From Blautia sp. (GTDB lineage Bacteria; Bacillota; Clostridia; Lachnospirales; Lachnospiraceae): DNA of 64,000 nucleotides. The notes under the pieces were generated by a model, which was not told where the DNA came from, made no database searches, and saw nothing but the letters and a program-made list of their open reading frames with translations. Made by a program: the position numbers and the translations under genes. This document shows, piece by piece, positions 42,341-50,463 of this stretch. Numbering within the stretch: the first letter of the stretch is position 1; each line of letters starts with the position of its first letter. The DNA lies in the NCBI GenBank assembly GCA_017475035.1, contig JAFVGK010000033.1:1-64000 (forward strand), read 5' to 3'.

Positions 42341-43123
42341 ATGCTTCCATATTTTTCAAAAGAAGCGATCTCAGCGCTTAATTTCACACTTCAGGGCAAG
42401 ACAGCCATCATCACCGGAGGTACGGCGGGGATCGGGAATGCCACTGCCGCATATTTCCTGGGCCAGGGCGCGAATGTCGTTATGAGCGGCCGGAATCCGA
42501 AAGTGACGGAAATGGCAAAGGAGATGGGAGGGGATAGAGCCGTTGGCGTACAGGGTGACATCTGTGACGCCGCACATCGCGCTTCCCTGATTTCGGCAGG
42601 TGTTGAAGCCTTCGGCCGGATTGACATACTTGTCAACTGTGCCGGTATAACACTGCTGGGAAATGCCGAGGAACTCTCGGAGGACGACTGGAATGAAGTA
42701 ATCAAGGTAAATCTGACCGCAAATTATCTGATGGCACAGGCGGTCGGGAAATATATGATTGATCATAAGGTGGAAGGCTGCATCGTTAATGTTGCTTCTC
42801 AGGGAGGGATCATCGCGCTCAAGCGCCATGCGGCGTATTGTGCTTCCAAAGGAGGACTGATTGCTTTGACAAAGGTTCTTGCATTGGAGTGGGGCGAATA
42901 TGGGATCCGGGTCAATGCGGTTTCCCCGACGGTGGTTTTGACTGCAATGGGGCATAAAGCCTGGGATGGCCCCCAGGGCGAGCAGCTGAAACAGGAAATG
43001 CCATCCGGACGATTCGCGGAGCCGGAAGAGGTTGCTTCTGTGATCGCCTATCTGTGCAGCAGCGGAGCAGCCATGATCACAGGGCATAATCTCGTCATCG
43101 ACGGTGGCTTTACGATTAAATAA
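42341..43123 (+). CDS. Short-chain dehydrogenase/reductase
   Basis: The 260-residue enzyme has the cofactor motif TGGTAGIGNATA near residue 25, NCAGIT near residue 95, and the catalytic Ser-Tyr-Lys set (NVASQGGIIALKRHAAYCAS, Tyr and Lys in YCASKGG). VNAVSPTVVLTAM follows. Such SDRs act on polyols and keto sugars, including D-threitol. It lies in the polyol operon behind family B repeats and probably carries out a second oxidation or isomer-specific step. GGAGGAGGAG before ATG 42341 is strong. Confidence 0.9.
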   Translation: MLPYFSKEAISALNFTLQGKTAIITGGTAGIGNATAAYFLGQGANVVMSGRNPKVTEMAKEMGGDRAVGVQGDICDAAHRASLISAGVEAFGRIDILVNCAGITLLGNAEELSEDDWNEVIKVNLTANYLMAQAVGKYMIDHKVEGCIVNVASQGGIIALKRHAAYCASKGGLIALTKVLALEWGEYGIRVNAVSPTVVLTAMGHKAWDGPQGEQLKQEMPSGRFAEPEEVASVIAYLCSSGAAMITGHNLVIDGGFTIK

Positions 43124-43147
43124 CCAACCGATAAATATGGAATATTG

Positions 43148-43191
43148 AGCCTGAGACTTGTATCCCTTACGGTCTCAGGCTTCCTTTTTGT
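43148..43191 (+). terminator. Rho-independent terminator of the polyol operon
   Basis: AGCCTGAGAC (43148-43157) pairs with GTCTCAGGCT (43172-43181), followed by TCCTTTTTG. It ends the operon 25 bases after the SDR stop codon. Confidence 0.9.
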
Positions 43192-43277
43192 CTTTTGTAA
43201 CAGCTGCCTGACAAATCAGACATGAGTCGGACAGGTATGTCTGGATGATTGTCAACTCGGATTCATTAGGCTATAAT

Positions 43278-43303
43278 ATGATTCAGGCGACAAAAGGTCA
43301 TAA
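43278..43303 (+). repeat. Family A repeat, copy 3 (partial)
   Basis: ATGATTCAGGCGACAAAAGG followed by TCATAA reproduces the start of the family A arm exactly, then diverges. It lies 80 bases before the AAA-ATPase-like gene. Confidence 0.7.
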
Positions 43304-43384
43304 GTATATTTACACCGGAAATGCGGTAATAATCAGAAATCAGAAGTTATGTATCCCGACGGGATAGCGAAAGGGGAAAGCGAT

Positions 43385-44977
43385 ATGGGAACATATTTGA
43401 ACCCTGGAAAGATCGGGTTTGCCAAAATCAGTAAAGGTGAATATGTAGATAAAACCGGGTTGATCAGATTGATGAATGAAAAAATAGACGGGCCAAACAG
43501 TCTGGTCTGTATCAGCAGACCACGCAGATTTGGCAAGTCTTATGCCGCTAAGATGCTGTGTGCCTATTATGATTTTACATGTGATTCGAATGATCTTTTT
43601 CAAGATAAGGAAATCGCAAGTGCGGAAAGCTATGAGAGGCATTTGAATAAATATCATGTAATCAGTCTTGACATCACAGGTTTTATTTCAAAACTGAAAA
43701 GTGGTGAACCGCTCAGCAGTGTTCCAGACAAAATTGTTTCAGCTCTTCACGATGAACTGGTTTCTCTCTATCCGGATTTTTCAGGAGCGAAGGACCTTTC
43801 GGAATGTCTGATTCAGTGTGTGAGAAAAACCGGACGCCAGTTTGTTTTTGTGATTGATGAATGGGATGCGCTGATCCGTGAGGCGAAGGACGATAAAAAG
43901 ACACAGGATGCCTACCTCAGACTTTTGCGGGGCTGGTTTAAGAACAATAATTTCACACCGGAAGTGATCGCCGCTGCGTATATGACCGGCATCCTTCCAA
44001 TCAAGAAGGATGGATCTCAGTCAGCGATTTCAGATTTTGCGGAGTATCCGATTCTAGATCCGGGGAAATTTGCGGAATATACAGGTTTTACATTAAATGA
44101 AGTTCGATGCTTATGTGTGAAACATGGAATGTCTTTCGAAAAGGCGAGATCCTGGTATGACGGGTACGATTTTCCGGAAGTCGGCCCCATATATAATCCT
44201 TATTCGATCATGGAATCAATAGATAAAGGAAGATTTGCCTCCTACTGGAAAAAAACATCAGCTGCGGAATCTCTTCTGACATATATCAACATGGATTTTG
44301 ACGGACTTCAACAAATTACGGCACGGTTGATTTCGGGTGAGGAAATATCCGTGGATATCGAACGTTTCCAAAATGATTTCGAAACCTTCAGAAGTAAAGA
44401 TGATATACTGACATTATTGATTCATCTGGGTTACCTCACCTACAACCAGGAGAAGAAGAGCGCCCGTATTCCGAACGAAGAAGTCCGGCTTGAATTTGAT
44501 GAGATTCTCACGAGCCGGAATATAAGCAGGAAATGGGTGGAACTGCTTAGAGATTCCCAAAAACTGCTGTCCGATACTATTAACGGAGACGAAGCGGCCG
44601 TGGCAAAAGGGATAGAGGCGGTGCGAAAAAAAGAGTATGCGCCAACTTTTTATAACGATAAGCAGGCGCTTCGCTATGTGATTAAATTTGCTTATATCGC
44701 ATGTATCGGTCAGTATGCAAAAATAGAAGAGCTGCCAAGTGGCCGGGGTATTGCTGATGTGGTATACATTCCAAAGAAATTTTCACATCTTCCTGCATTA
44801 TTGATCGAATTAAAATGGAATACGACTGCAGCAGCTGCTGTCAGCCAGATTGAGGAAAATGATTATCCGGCTGTATTAAAAGAGCTCGAGGGTGAGATTC
44901 TGCTGGTAGGGATCGGATATTATGAAAGGACTAAGGAGCATACCTGCAGAATAAAGAAGGTAGAAGGTAAGCGATAA
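43385..44977 (+). CDS. AAA-ATPase-like protein with PD-(D/E)XK nuclease-like C-terminus
   Basis: The 530-residue protein has the AAA-ATPase_like (PF09820-type) N-terminus: GFAKISKGEYVDKTGLIRLM, P-loop ISRPRRFGKSYAAKML near residue 45 and VIDEWDALIR near residue 155. The C-terminal DUF1703/PDDEXK_9-like domain has GRGIADVVYIPKK and the putative catalytic LLIELKWN near residue 480. Such genes are abundant and multi-copy in gut anaerobes; function is unproven, possibly mobile or defence related. AAAGGGGAAAG precedes ATG 43385. Codon use is more AT-rich than in its neighbours, suggesting transfer. Confidence 0.9.
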   Translation: MGTYLNPGKIGFAKISKGEYVDKTGLIRLMNEKIDGPNSLVCISRPRRFGKSYAAKMLCAYYDFTCDSNDLFQDKEIASAESYERHLNKYHVISLDITGFISKLKSGEPLSSVPDKIVSALHDELVSLYPDFSGAKDLSECLIQCVRKTGRQFVFVIDEWDALIREAKDDKKTQDAYLRLLRGWFKNNNFTPEVIAAAYMTGILPIKKDGSQSAISDFAEYPILDPGKFAEYTGFTLNEVRCLCVKHGMSFEKARSWYDGYDFPEVGPIYNPYSIMESIDKGRFASYWKKTSAAESLLTYINMDFDGLQQITARLISGEEISVDIERFQNDFETFRSKDDILTLLIHLGYLTYNQEKKSARIPNEEVRLEFDEILTSRNISRKWVELLRDSQKLLSDTINGDEAAVAKGIEAVRKKEYAPTFYNDKQALRYVIKFAYIACIGQYAKIEELPSGRGIADVVYIPKKFSHLPALLIELKWNTTAAAAVSQIEENDYPAVLKELEGEILLVGIGYYERTKEHTCRIKKVEGKR

Positions 44978-45099
44978 ATGATTTCCCGTTTTTTCATCCG
45001 GAGAGATCTTACGCTGTAAGAAAGGCGCATTATAGCGTAATGCAGGCGCAGATGGAAATTCTTCCAGCCATACGAAGGATGCTTTAGAATGATTTTTGT

Positions 45100-45155
45100 A
45101 CAGAGATTGATTTTTCTGCTTCGGCAGCCCAACTGCCGAAGCAGAAAAAAATACG
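45100..45155 (+). repeat. Family B repeat, copy 6 (hairpin part only)
   Basis: TTTTTCTGCTTCGGCAG and CTGCCGAAGCAGAAAAA form a perfect stem around CCCAA, without the downstream ribosome-binding part. It lies between convergent genes and could serve as a bidirectional terminator. Confidence 0.85.
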
Positions 45156-45198
45156 GAACATGGTTTTGATTAAAACACGTGACAGGTATCGGCCGGAA

Positions 45199-45666
45199 TC
45201 ACATCGGGTCTTTCCACATCAGATGTTTTTCCAGGGCGGTGACAAAACGTTCCAACCCCTCCCTGTCATCCTGGGAGAAGCGATCCATCCTGGGACTGTC
45301 AATGTCCATCACACCTAAAACAGAACCGCTGTTGTCATGGATCGGCACAACAATTTCTGAGTTGGATGCGCTGTCACAGGCAATGTGACCCGGAAACGCA
45401 TGGACATCCGGAACCAGAACCGTTTCGTTCCGCTTCACGGCTGTCCCGCAGACACCTTTTCCGACAGGGATATGGATACAGGCAGGCCTTCCCTGAAACG
45501 GACCGACTACGAGCCTTTCCCCGCGAATCAGGTAGAACCCTGCCCAATTGAGATCGGGCAAGGTATCCATCAGGAGCGCGGAAGCGTTGGACAGGGCAGG
45601 AACATAAAAAGGCTCCTCTTTCAGGAATTCTTCAAGCTGGTCACATAAGAGAGCATAGTTTGTCAT
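45199..45666 (-). CDS. msrC: Free methionine-R-sulfoxide reductase (GAF domain)
   Basis: The 155-residue GAF-domain enzyme reduces free methionine-R-sulfoxide with thioredoxin. It has the family motifs WAGFYLI, GPFQGRPACIHIPVGKGVCG and HIACDSASNSEIVVPI, with the catalytic and resolving cysteines (PAC, GVCG, IAC). ATG 45666 is used, 10 bases after the GGAG supplied by a family B repeat. Confidence 0.93.
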   Translation of the reverse strand: MTNYALLCDQLEEFLKEEPFYVPALSNASALLMDTLPDLNWAGFYLIRGERLVVGPFQGRPACIHIPVGKGVCGTAVKRNETVLVPDVHAFPGHIACDSASNSEIVVPIHDNSGSVLGVMDIDSPRMDRFSQDDREGLERFVTALEKHLMWKDPM

Positions 45667-45675
45667 GAACAATCA

Positions 45676-45735
45676 TCTCCTTTCAAAACGAAGTTTTGTA
45701 TGTTGACTCAATGACCACGGATGACTATTTTGCTT
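45676..45735 (-). repeat. Family B repeat, copy 7 (3' half)
   Basis: On the minus strand: GCAAAATAGTCATCCGTGGT, CATTGAGTCAACATACAAAA, CTTCGTTTTGAAAGGAG. It supplies the ribosome-binding site of the reductase gene. The big hairpin arm is truncated. Confidence 0.85.
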
Positions 45736-45872
45736 TTTATGAGTAATTGGAAGTTCATTCATAAGCCTTGAAGCAAAGTATACGAGACGAAAACAGATTT
45801 TGCAACTGAAGATTTTGTCTGCAAGAACACCGGAAACGTGAATTGAGAAAAGAAATTGTACCGAAAAACTGC

Positions 45873-45900
45873 TTGTCAAATGGAGAAAAAGGTATATAAT
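45873..45900 (+). promoter_or_regulatory. Promoter of the metal P-type ATPase operon
   Basis: TTGTCA at 45873-45878 and TATAAT at 45895-45900 are 16 bases apart, 57 bases before the first small ORF of the operon. Confidence 0.75.
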
Positions 45901-45908
45901 AAAATGGA

Positions 45909-45924
45909 ATTAGCAATAACTAAT
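45909..45924. promoter_or_regulatory. Candidate metal-regulator operator
   Basis: ATTAG-CAATAA-CTAAT is a perfect short palindrome over the expected transcription start. Its TTAG-N6-CTAA form resembles DtxR/MntR-type operators. The downstream operon encodes a metal P-type ATPase, so metal control is plausible but inferred. Confidence 0.45.
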
Positions 45925-45956
45925 AACGGTATGTCACATGAATAGGGAGAGTCTAT

Positions 45957-46037
45957 ATGAAGATGCATAAATTTTTTGCCTGGGCTGCGGTTATATGTTT
46001 TCTGCTGACGATGGTCACAGGATATGAGAAAAAATAA
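45957..46037 (+). CDS. Small membrane peptide, 26 aa
   Basis: GGGAGAG at 45945-45951 precedes ATG 45957. The product begins MKMHKFFAWAAVICFLLTMV and ends TGYEKK: one hydrophobic span with a positive N-terminus. It is the first ORF after the promoter and precedes the HMA2-domain gene by 37 bases. I infer an accessory peptide of the metal ATPase system. Confidence 0.65.
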   Translation: MKMHKFFAWAAVICFLLTMVTGYEKK

Positions 46038-46074
46038 CGACTGCTGCCTTTGGTATTTATGATAGGGGGATGGT

Positions 46075-46488
46075 ATGTACTATCATATTGAAGCTCAGTC
46101 GAAGAGGCGGATCCGTGTCAGGCTGCGCAGCTCAAAGTTAACAGAGGAGGAAGCACGCATTCTGGAATATGCATTTTCAGGAATGCCGGGCGTAACAAAG
46201 GTGACTGTGTACCGGGCGACAGGAGGCTGTGCCCTGGAATTTAACTGTAGAGTCGATGAGATTCTGGGCAGGCTTGATCGTTTTCGCTTTGAGAATGTCG
46301 AAGCATTCGCCAGGGAAGAGGAAAAGCGGATCAGCCTGAAAGAAATGGAGAGCCGAAAGCTGGATGAGCAGCTGAAAGCAAAGCTGCGGCTCCGGATTCT
46401 GGCAGAGACGGCGGCAGACATTGCCCTGCCCATGCCGGTTCAGATAGGATACCATCTCTGGCAGATGATTACACTGAAGAAGCTATGA
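46075..46488 (+). CDS. HMA2-domain protein
   Basis: The 137-residue protein starts with an HMA2-like ferredoxin fold (MYYHIEAQSKRRIRVRLRSS, then MPGVTKVTVYRATGGCALEF) and has a charged helical region and a short hydrophobic C-terminus (ADIALPMPVQIGYHLWQMI). It lacks the CxxC metal site of classical HMA domains, as HMA2 proteins do. GGGGG precedes ATG. It belongs to the operon of the P-type ATPase and may deliver metal or regulate the pump. Confidence 0.85.
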   Translation: MYYHIEAQSKRRIRVRLRSSKLTEEEARILEYAFSGMPGVTKVTVYRATGGCALEFNCRVDEILGRLDRFRFENVEAFAREEEKRISLKEMESRKLDEQLKAKLRLRILAETAADIALPMPVQIGYHLWQMITLKKL

Positions 46489-46516
46489 AGCTATAAGGTA
46501 CGCATGTTTTTTAAAA

Positions 46517-46618
46517 GGAGACAGATTTTGTCTTCGGCAGCCAGCTGTCGAAGCGGCAGAATCTTCATCCGATGACAATGACATTGAGTCAACATACAAA
46601 ACTTCATTTTGGGAGGAG
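46517..46618 (+). repeat. Family B repeat, copy 8
   Basis: TTTTGTCTTCGGCAGC with AGCTGTCGAAGCGGCAGAAT forms the hairpin (some mismatches). Then come CATCCGATGACAATGACATT, GAGTCAACATACAAAACTTC and ATTTTGGGAGGAG. It lies inside the metal ATPase operon and supplies the ribosome-binding site of the DUF6110 gene. Confidence 0.88.
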
Positions 46619-46624
46619 AATAAG

Positions 46625-46927
46625 ATGGACTGGAAAAAACTCGGTATATTTGCAGGCGGCGTTCTGATGGGCAGCTACGGAATCAGGATTCTCTCCGGCC
46701 GTGATGCCAGGAAGGCTTACACGCACACAACTGCGGCTGTTCTGCGCATGAAGGATACCGTGATGAAGGATGTCACCACGATCAGGGAAAATGCTGAGGA
46801 TATTGTTGCCGCGGCAAAGGACATCAATGAGGAAAGACAGCGCGAATATGACGCACAGATGGTTGAAGACGCAAAGGAGGTTCTGGCCCGGGCATCTGAG
46901 GCAGCTGCAGAGGCTGATCCACAATGA
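46625..46927 (+). CDS. DUF6110-family protein
   Basis: The 100-residue protein has an N-terminal membrane span (KKLGIFAGGVLMGSYGIRIL) followed by a charged helix (RMKDTVMKDVTTIRENAEDI) ending in an acidic tail. It matches DUF6110 proteins that occur next to HMA2/P-type ATPases in Clostridia. Its stop overlaps the start of the ATPase gene (ATGA), so translation is coupled. Function unknown. Confidence 0.85.
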   Translation: MDWKKLGIFAGGVLMGSYGIRILSGRDARKAYTHTTAAVLRMKDTVMKDVTTIRENAEDIVAAAKDINEERQREYDAQMVEDAKEVLARASEAAAEADPQ

Positions 46928-49017
46928 GATGCCGGATTCTCCATGAATCCCGGGGGCGCATGCGGGTGCATTTCATGCAAAGACGCATGATGCCGGAGCA
47001 GGCAGATCTGATACAGGCCTGGCTGGAAAAGCAGGAGATCATTACAAAAGCGCGGTCTGATGAACGCACCTGCAATACCGTCATCTGGTACAGGCCGGAT
47101 GCCAGGAATCAGGTTCTCGGGCTTCTTGCCGATTTTAACTATACGGAAGCCATGGAGGAGGCAGTGGTGCCGGAGCACACCACCCGTGCCCTGACAAGAA
47201 CCTATGAAGATAAGATGTTCTTCCACATTGCCGGGAGAGGGATTACCAGGTTCATTCTGCCTTTTCCTCTGCGTATGGCTATAACTGTCGTTAAGGCGGT
47301 TCCGTATATCGCAAAGGGTCTGAGATCGATTCTTTCAGGAAAAATAGAGGTGGCTGTACTGGACGCCGCATCCATTACCGTTGCGATGCTCCGCGGGGAA
47401 TTCAATACTGCCGGCAGTGTGATGTTTTTGCTTGGGGTTGGCGAGATCATGGAGGGATGGACGCACAGGAAGTCCGTAGAGGATCTCGCGGCAGCCATGT
47501 CGCTGAATGTGGAGCGGGTCTGGATCCGTACATCGGATGGACAGGAAATTCTGACCGGAATCGATCAGGTCAGGGAGAACGATACCATCGTGGTCCGTAC
47601 CGGAAATATGATACCACTGGACGGTGAGGTGCTTGAGGGGGACGGCATGGTAAACCAGGCCTCCATAACAGGGGAGCCCCTTCCCGTTCATAAACGCCCC
47701 GGCAGCATGATTTACGCAGGAACGGTGGTTGATGAAGGAGAACTTGCAATTACGGTACGGCAGGAATCCGGTACCGGAAGATATGACCGTATCATAAAGA
47801 TGATCGAAGAATCAGAAAAGCTTAAATCCCAGGCAGAGGATAAGGCTTTCCACCTTGCAGACAGGCTGGTGCCCTGGACGCTCGGGGCTTCTGCCCTGAC
47901 CTGGCTTATTTCCGGAAACGCAGCCCGGGCGGCGGCGATTCTCATGGTTGATTTCAGCTGCGCTCTGAAGCTTTCCATGCCGATTTCGGTTCTGGCCGCC
48001 ATACGGGAAGCCGGAACTCATAATATTTCCGTCAAGGGAGGCAAGTTCCTGGAGAACTGTTCGGAAGCTGTTACGATTGTCTTTGACAAAACCGGAACTC
48101 TGACCTGTGCTTCTCCGAGCATACGCGCTGTGGAAACCTTCGGAGGGTCAGATCCGGACGAGATGCTCCGTCTTGCCGCCTGCCTGGAAGAACACTACCC
48201 TCATTCCATAGCAAACGCTGTGGTGAGGGAGGCGCAAGAGAAAAATCTGAAGCATGAAGAACGGCATTCTACGGTGGAGTACATCGTTGCGCATGGGATC
48301 GCAAGCAGTATCGACGGAAAGAAAGTGCGCATCGGGAGCTTTCATTTCATCTTTGAGGATGAAGGCACTGTGATACCGGAAGGGGAACAGGCTCATTTTG
48401 AAAGCCTGCCGGATGAATACTCTCATCTATATATGTCCATTGACGGAAAGCTTGCCGCGGTTATTCTCATTGAAGATCCCCTGAAAGCGGAGGCGGCAGA
48501 TATTGTCCGGCAGCTTCATGCTCTTGGGATATCCAGAGTCGTGATGATGACCGGCGACAGCAAACGTACCGCCTGCGCTGTGGCAAAGATGGTAGGCGTA
48601 GACGATTATTACGCGGAGGTTCTGCCGGAGGAAAAAGCGGCATTCATTCGCAGGGAACATGTCTCGGGAAGAAAAGTGATCATGGTGGGGGACGGCGTGA
48701 ATGACTCGCCTGCCCTTTCGGAGTCAGACTGTGGCGTCGCAATTAACAGTGGCGCGGCAATCGCGAGGGAAATTGCGGATATAACGATTTCAGAGGATGA
48801 CCTGTACGCCCTTGTTGTTCTGAAAAAGCTTAGTGACAGTCTGATGAAACGGATTCATGGAAATTACAGGAAAATCATTTCTTTCAATTCCTTCCTTATA
48901 GCGATGGGAGCGATGGGGGTTTTTCCATCCACGACCACCGCACTGCTGCACAATGCTTCGACCCTGGCCATCAGCCTGAGCAGCATGACGAACCTGCTTC
49001 CGGAAGCAAGGGCCTGA
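46924..49017 (+). CDS. Metal-translocating P1B-type ATPase with N-terminal HMA2 domain
   Basis: The 697-residue pump has an N-terminal HMA2-like region (RILHESRGRMRVHFMQRRMM), actuator ITGEPLP near residue 245, phosphorylation site DKTGTLT near residue 390, and hinge MVGDGVNDSPAL near residue 590. The membrane metal-site motif, usually CPC or SPC, reads SCALKLSMP near residue 345. The nucleotide-domain HP motif reads HYPHS. These point to a P1B subgroup with unassigned metal; manganese, iron or zinc are possible. GGAG-type translation is coupled to the DUF6110 gene. A terminator follows at 49060. Confidence 0.92.
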   Translation: MRCRILHESRGRMRVHFMQRRMMPEQADLIQAWLEKQEIITKARSDERTCNTVIWYRPDARNQVLGLLADFNYTEAMEEAVVPEHTTRALTRTYEDKMFFHIAGRGITRFILPFPLRMAITVVKAVPYIAKGLRSILSGKIEVAVLDAASITVAMLRGEFNTAGSVMFLLGVGEIMEGWTHRKSVEDLAAAMSLNVERVWIRTSDGQEILTGIDQVRENDTIVVRTGNMIPLDGEVLEGDGMVNQASITGEPLPVHKRPGSMIYAGTVVDEGELAITVRQESGTGRYDRIIKMIEESEKLKSQAEDKAFHLADRLVPWTLGASALTWLISGNAARAAAILMVDFSCALKLSMPISVLAAIREAGTHNISVKGGKFLENCSEAVTIVFDKTGTLTCASPSIRAVETFGGSDPDEMLRLAACLEEHYPHSIANAVVREAQEKNLKHEERHSTVEYIVAHGIASSIDGKKVRIGSFHFIFEDEGTVIPEGEQAHFESLPDEYSHLYMSIDGKLAAVILIEDPLKAEAADIVRQLHALGISRVVMMTGDSKRTACAVAKMVGVDDYYAEVLPEEKAAFIRREHVSGRKVIMVGDGVNDSPALSESDCGVAINSGAAIAREIADITISEDDLYALVVLKKLSDSLMKRIHGNYRKIISFNSFLIAMGAMGVFPSTTTALLHNASTLAISLSSMTNLLPEARA

Positions 49018-49059
49018 TTCAACCTAAAAAGAATATCTTTTCAATGCAATCCTGTTATT

Positions 49060-49111
49060 GAGTGGGAATGCCAGCTTTTTAACAAAGAAGCTGATGTTCT
49101 CACTCTTTTTT
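49060..49111 (+). terminator. Rho-independent terminator of the metal ATPase operon
   Basis: GAGTGGGAA and CAGCTT pair with AAGCTG and TTCTCACTC in a long interrupted stem, followed by TTTTTT at 49106-49111. Confidence 0.88.
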
Positions 49112-49312
49112 ATTGATACGGGCATACGGATTATTGTGTGAAAACTCTTGCAATGTCCTGCTATGGTGCGGCAGCAATAGCAAAGAATGGGGCACTTTGT
49201 GTTCTTTCATGCGGTCAGTAATGTAAAAGTTCTTTACTTTAATCTGATGCTGTGATACTATGTTAAAGGCATTTATATACTTGTGCAAAATAAAAGGAAG
49301 GAAATCATTATT

Positions 49313-50137
49313 ATGAAGAAATTTACCAGTCTGATGCTTGCTCTGACTATGACTTTAGCTGTTTGTGTTACTGTTGCAGCCGAAGAGGAGAAGTATGTGT
49401 TCCTGGAGGAGGACCTGGGCGTGGAGTCCTACGCCATCGGTTTCCGCCTTGGTGAGGAAGAACTGGCTGAAACGGTCGGCGGGGCTTTAAAGGCTCTGGT
49501 GCTCAACGGCACCTATGACGAGATCGGGGAGAAATATCCGGATGTAAAGGATTATCTGTGCCTGAAAGCGGAGGATATCAATGCGGATGAGCTGCCGGAG
49601 GAAGGCTCCGGAGACAGCAGCTACACCTTCAAGCATGGTTTTGACCTGGATTACCCGCCGTACTCCTATCTGAAGGATGACGGAAGTGTAGGCGGTCTTG
49701 ACGTGGAGCTTTGCAAGGCAGTCTGCGAGTACCTTGGCTGGGGCTACGAAGCGGTTCCTTTCAACTGGGAGAGCAAGGATCTGGAGCTGAACGCACAGAG
49801 CTGTGACTGCATCTGGTCCGGTTTTACCAAAGAAGGCCGTGAGGATAAGTATACCTGGGGTATCACCTATTCCAACAATACACAGGGCATTCTGGTGGCA
49901 AGCGACAGCGGGATCAAAACCCTGGACGACCTGGCAGGCAAAATTGTCGGCGTACAGATCGATACCTCTGCGGCGGAGATGCTTGCGGGTGACCGTGCGG
50001 ATCTGGCTGAAACCTTTGGGCAGCTGAACACCTACGAAACATATACGGTCGCTTTCAATGATCTGAAGGCTGGCGCGATCGACGCCATCGCCATTGACAT
50101 GACGGCAGGCTCCTACCTGATTTCCAGCGAATCCTGA
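49313..50137 (+). CDS. Circularly permuted amino-acid ABC substrate-binding protein
   Basis: The 274-residue exported protein belongs to SBP_bac_3 but its segments are in the wrong order. After the signal peptide (MKKFTSLMLALTMTLAVCVT) comes what is normally the C-terminus: KYVFLEEDLGVESYAIGFR, GALKALVLNGTYDEIGEKYP. An acidic Gly/Ser linker (about residues 88-103) leads into the normal N-terminus, FKHGFDLDYPPYSYLKDDGS, then SGFTKEGRE, KIVGVQIDTSAAEML and FNDLKAGAIDAIAIDMTAGS. It stops right where the moved segment would begin. All parts are present once. AAGGAAGGAAA precedes ATG 49313. The permease and ATPase follow at 50.6-52.0 kb. Confidence 0.88.
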   Translation: MKKFTSLMLALTMTLAVCVTVAAEEEKYVFLEEDLGVESYAIGFRLGEEELAETVGGALKALVLNGTYDEIGEKYPDVKDYLCLKAEDINADELPEEGSGDSSYTFKHGFDLDYPPYSYLKDDGSVGGLDVELCKAVCEYLGWGYEAVPFNWESKDLELNAQSCDCIWSGFTKEGREDKYTWGITYSNNTQGILVASDSGIKTLDDLAGKIVGVQIDTSAAEMLAGDRADLAETFGQLNTYETYTVAFNDLKAGAIDAIAIDMTAGSYLISSES

Positions 50138-50161
50138 CAGAGGGATATTCAGAACTCTCAT

Positions 50162-50262
50162 GATCCTGCAGCCACTCGGAATCCGCTCGTTTTGCACAGA
50201 AAAATCTGCAAAAATGAGCGAGCTCTTTTTTGTATGAGATTGGGTCGTCTGAATCATCATAT
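50162..50262 (+). repeat. Family A repeat, copy 4
   Basis: The segment starts CACTCGGAATCCGCTCGTTT like position 1, includes arms GCTCGTTTTGCA and TGCAAAAATGAGC, then GAGCTCTTTTTTG, and ends GTCGTCTGAATCATCAT. With its T-run it could terminate the binding-protein mRNA. Confidence 0.75.
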
Positions 50263-50293
50263 TTATAGCAAACGAACAAAATGATTCATTTAG

Positions 50294-50365
50294 ATTCGTT
50301 TACTGTGCCGAATTTACGCCGCGTAAGCGGCAGCTTTCTGCAGTAAATTTGTGCGCATACTATAT
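50294..50365 (+). repeat. Family C repeat, copy 2
   Basis: ATTCGTTTACTGTGCCGAAT, TTACGCCGCGTAAGCGGC (small hairpin), GCAGTAAATTTGTGCGCATA, CTATA. AATTTAC and GTAAATT form an outer inverted repeat. It matches copy 1 at 26509-26580. Confidence 0.75.
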
Positions 50366-50412
50366 TTTCGATAAAGCCGGTCTCCCGTATGAAGGCCGGA
50401 ATCGTCAATGCT

Positions 50413-50447
50413 GCAAAACAGGGGGGAAACCTTCCCCCCTGTTTTGC
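50413..50447. terminator. Strong perfect hairpin
   Basis: GCAAAACAGGGGGGAA (50413-50428) pairs with TTCCCCCCTGTTTTGC (50432-50447). There is no T-tract. It could protect the upstream mRNA 3' end or act as a partial terminator. Confidence 0.7.
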
Positions 50448-50463
50448 GTAGATCTGTATTTGT

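Noticed and set aside
46075..46488. Classical HMA metallochaperone
   Set aside because: There is no CxxC metal motif, so the HMA2 assignment fits better.
49313..50137. Truncated or frameshifted binding-protein gene
   Set aside because: All segments of the fold are present once, in a rotated order, in a single frame with a signal peptide. Truncation does not explain the leading C-terminal segment.
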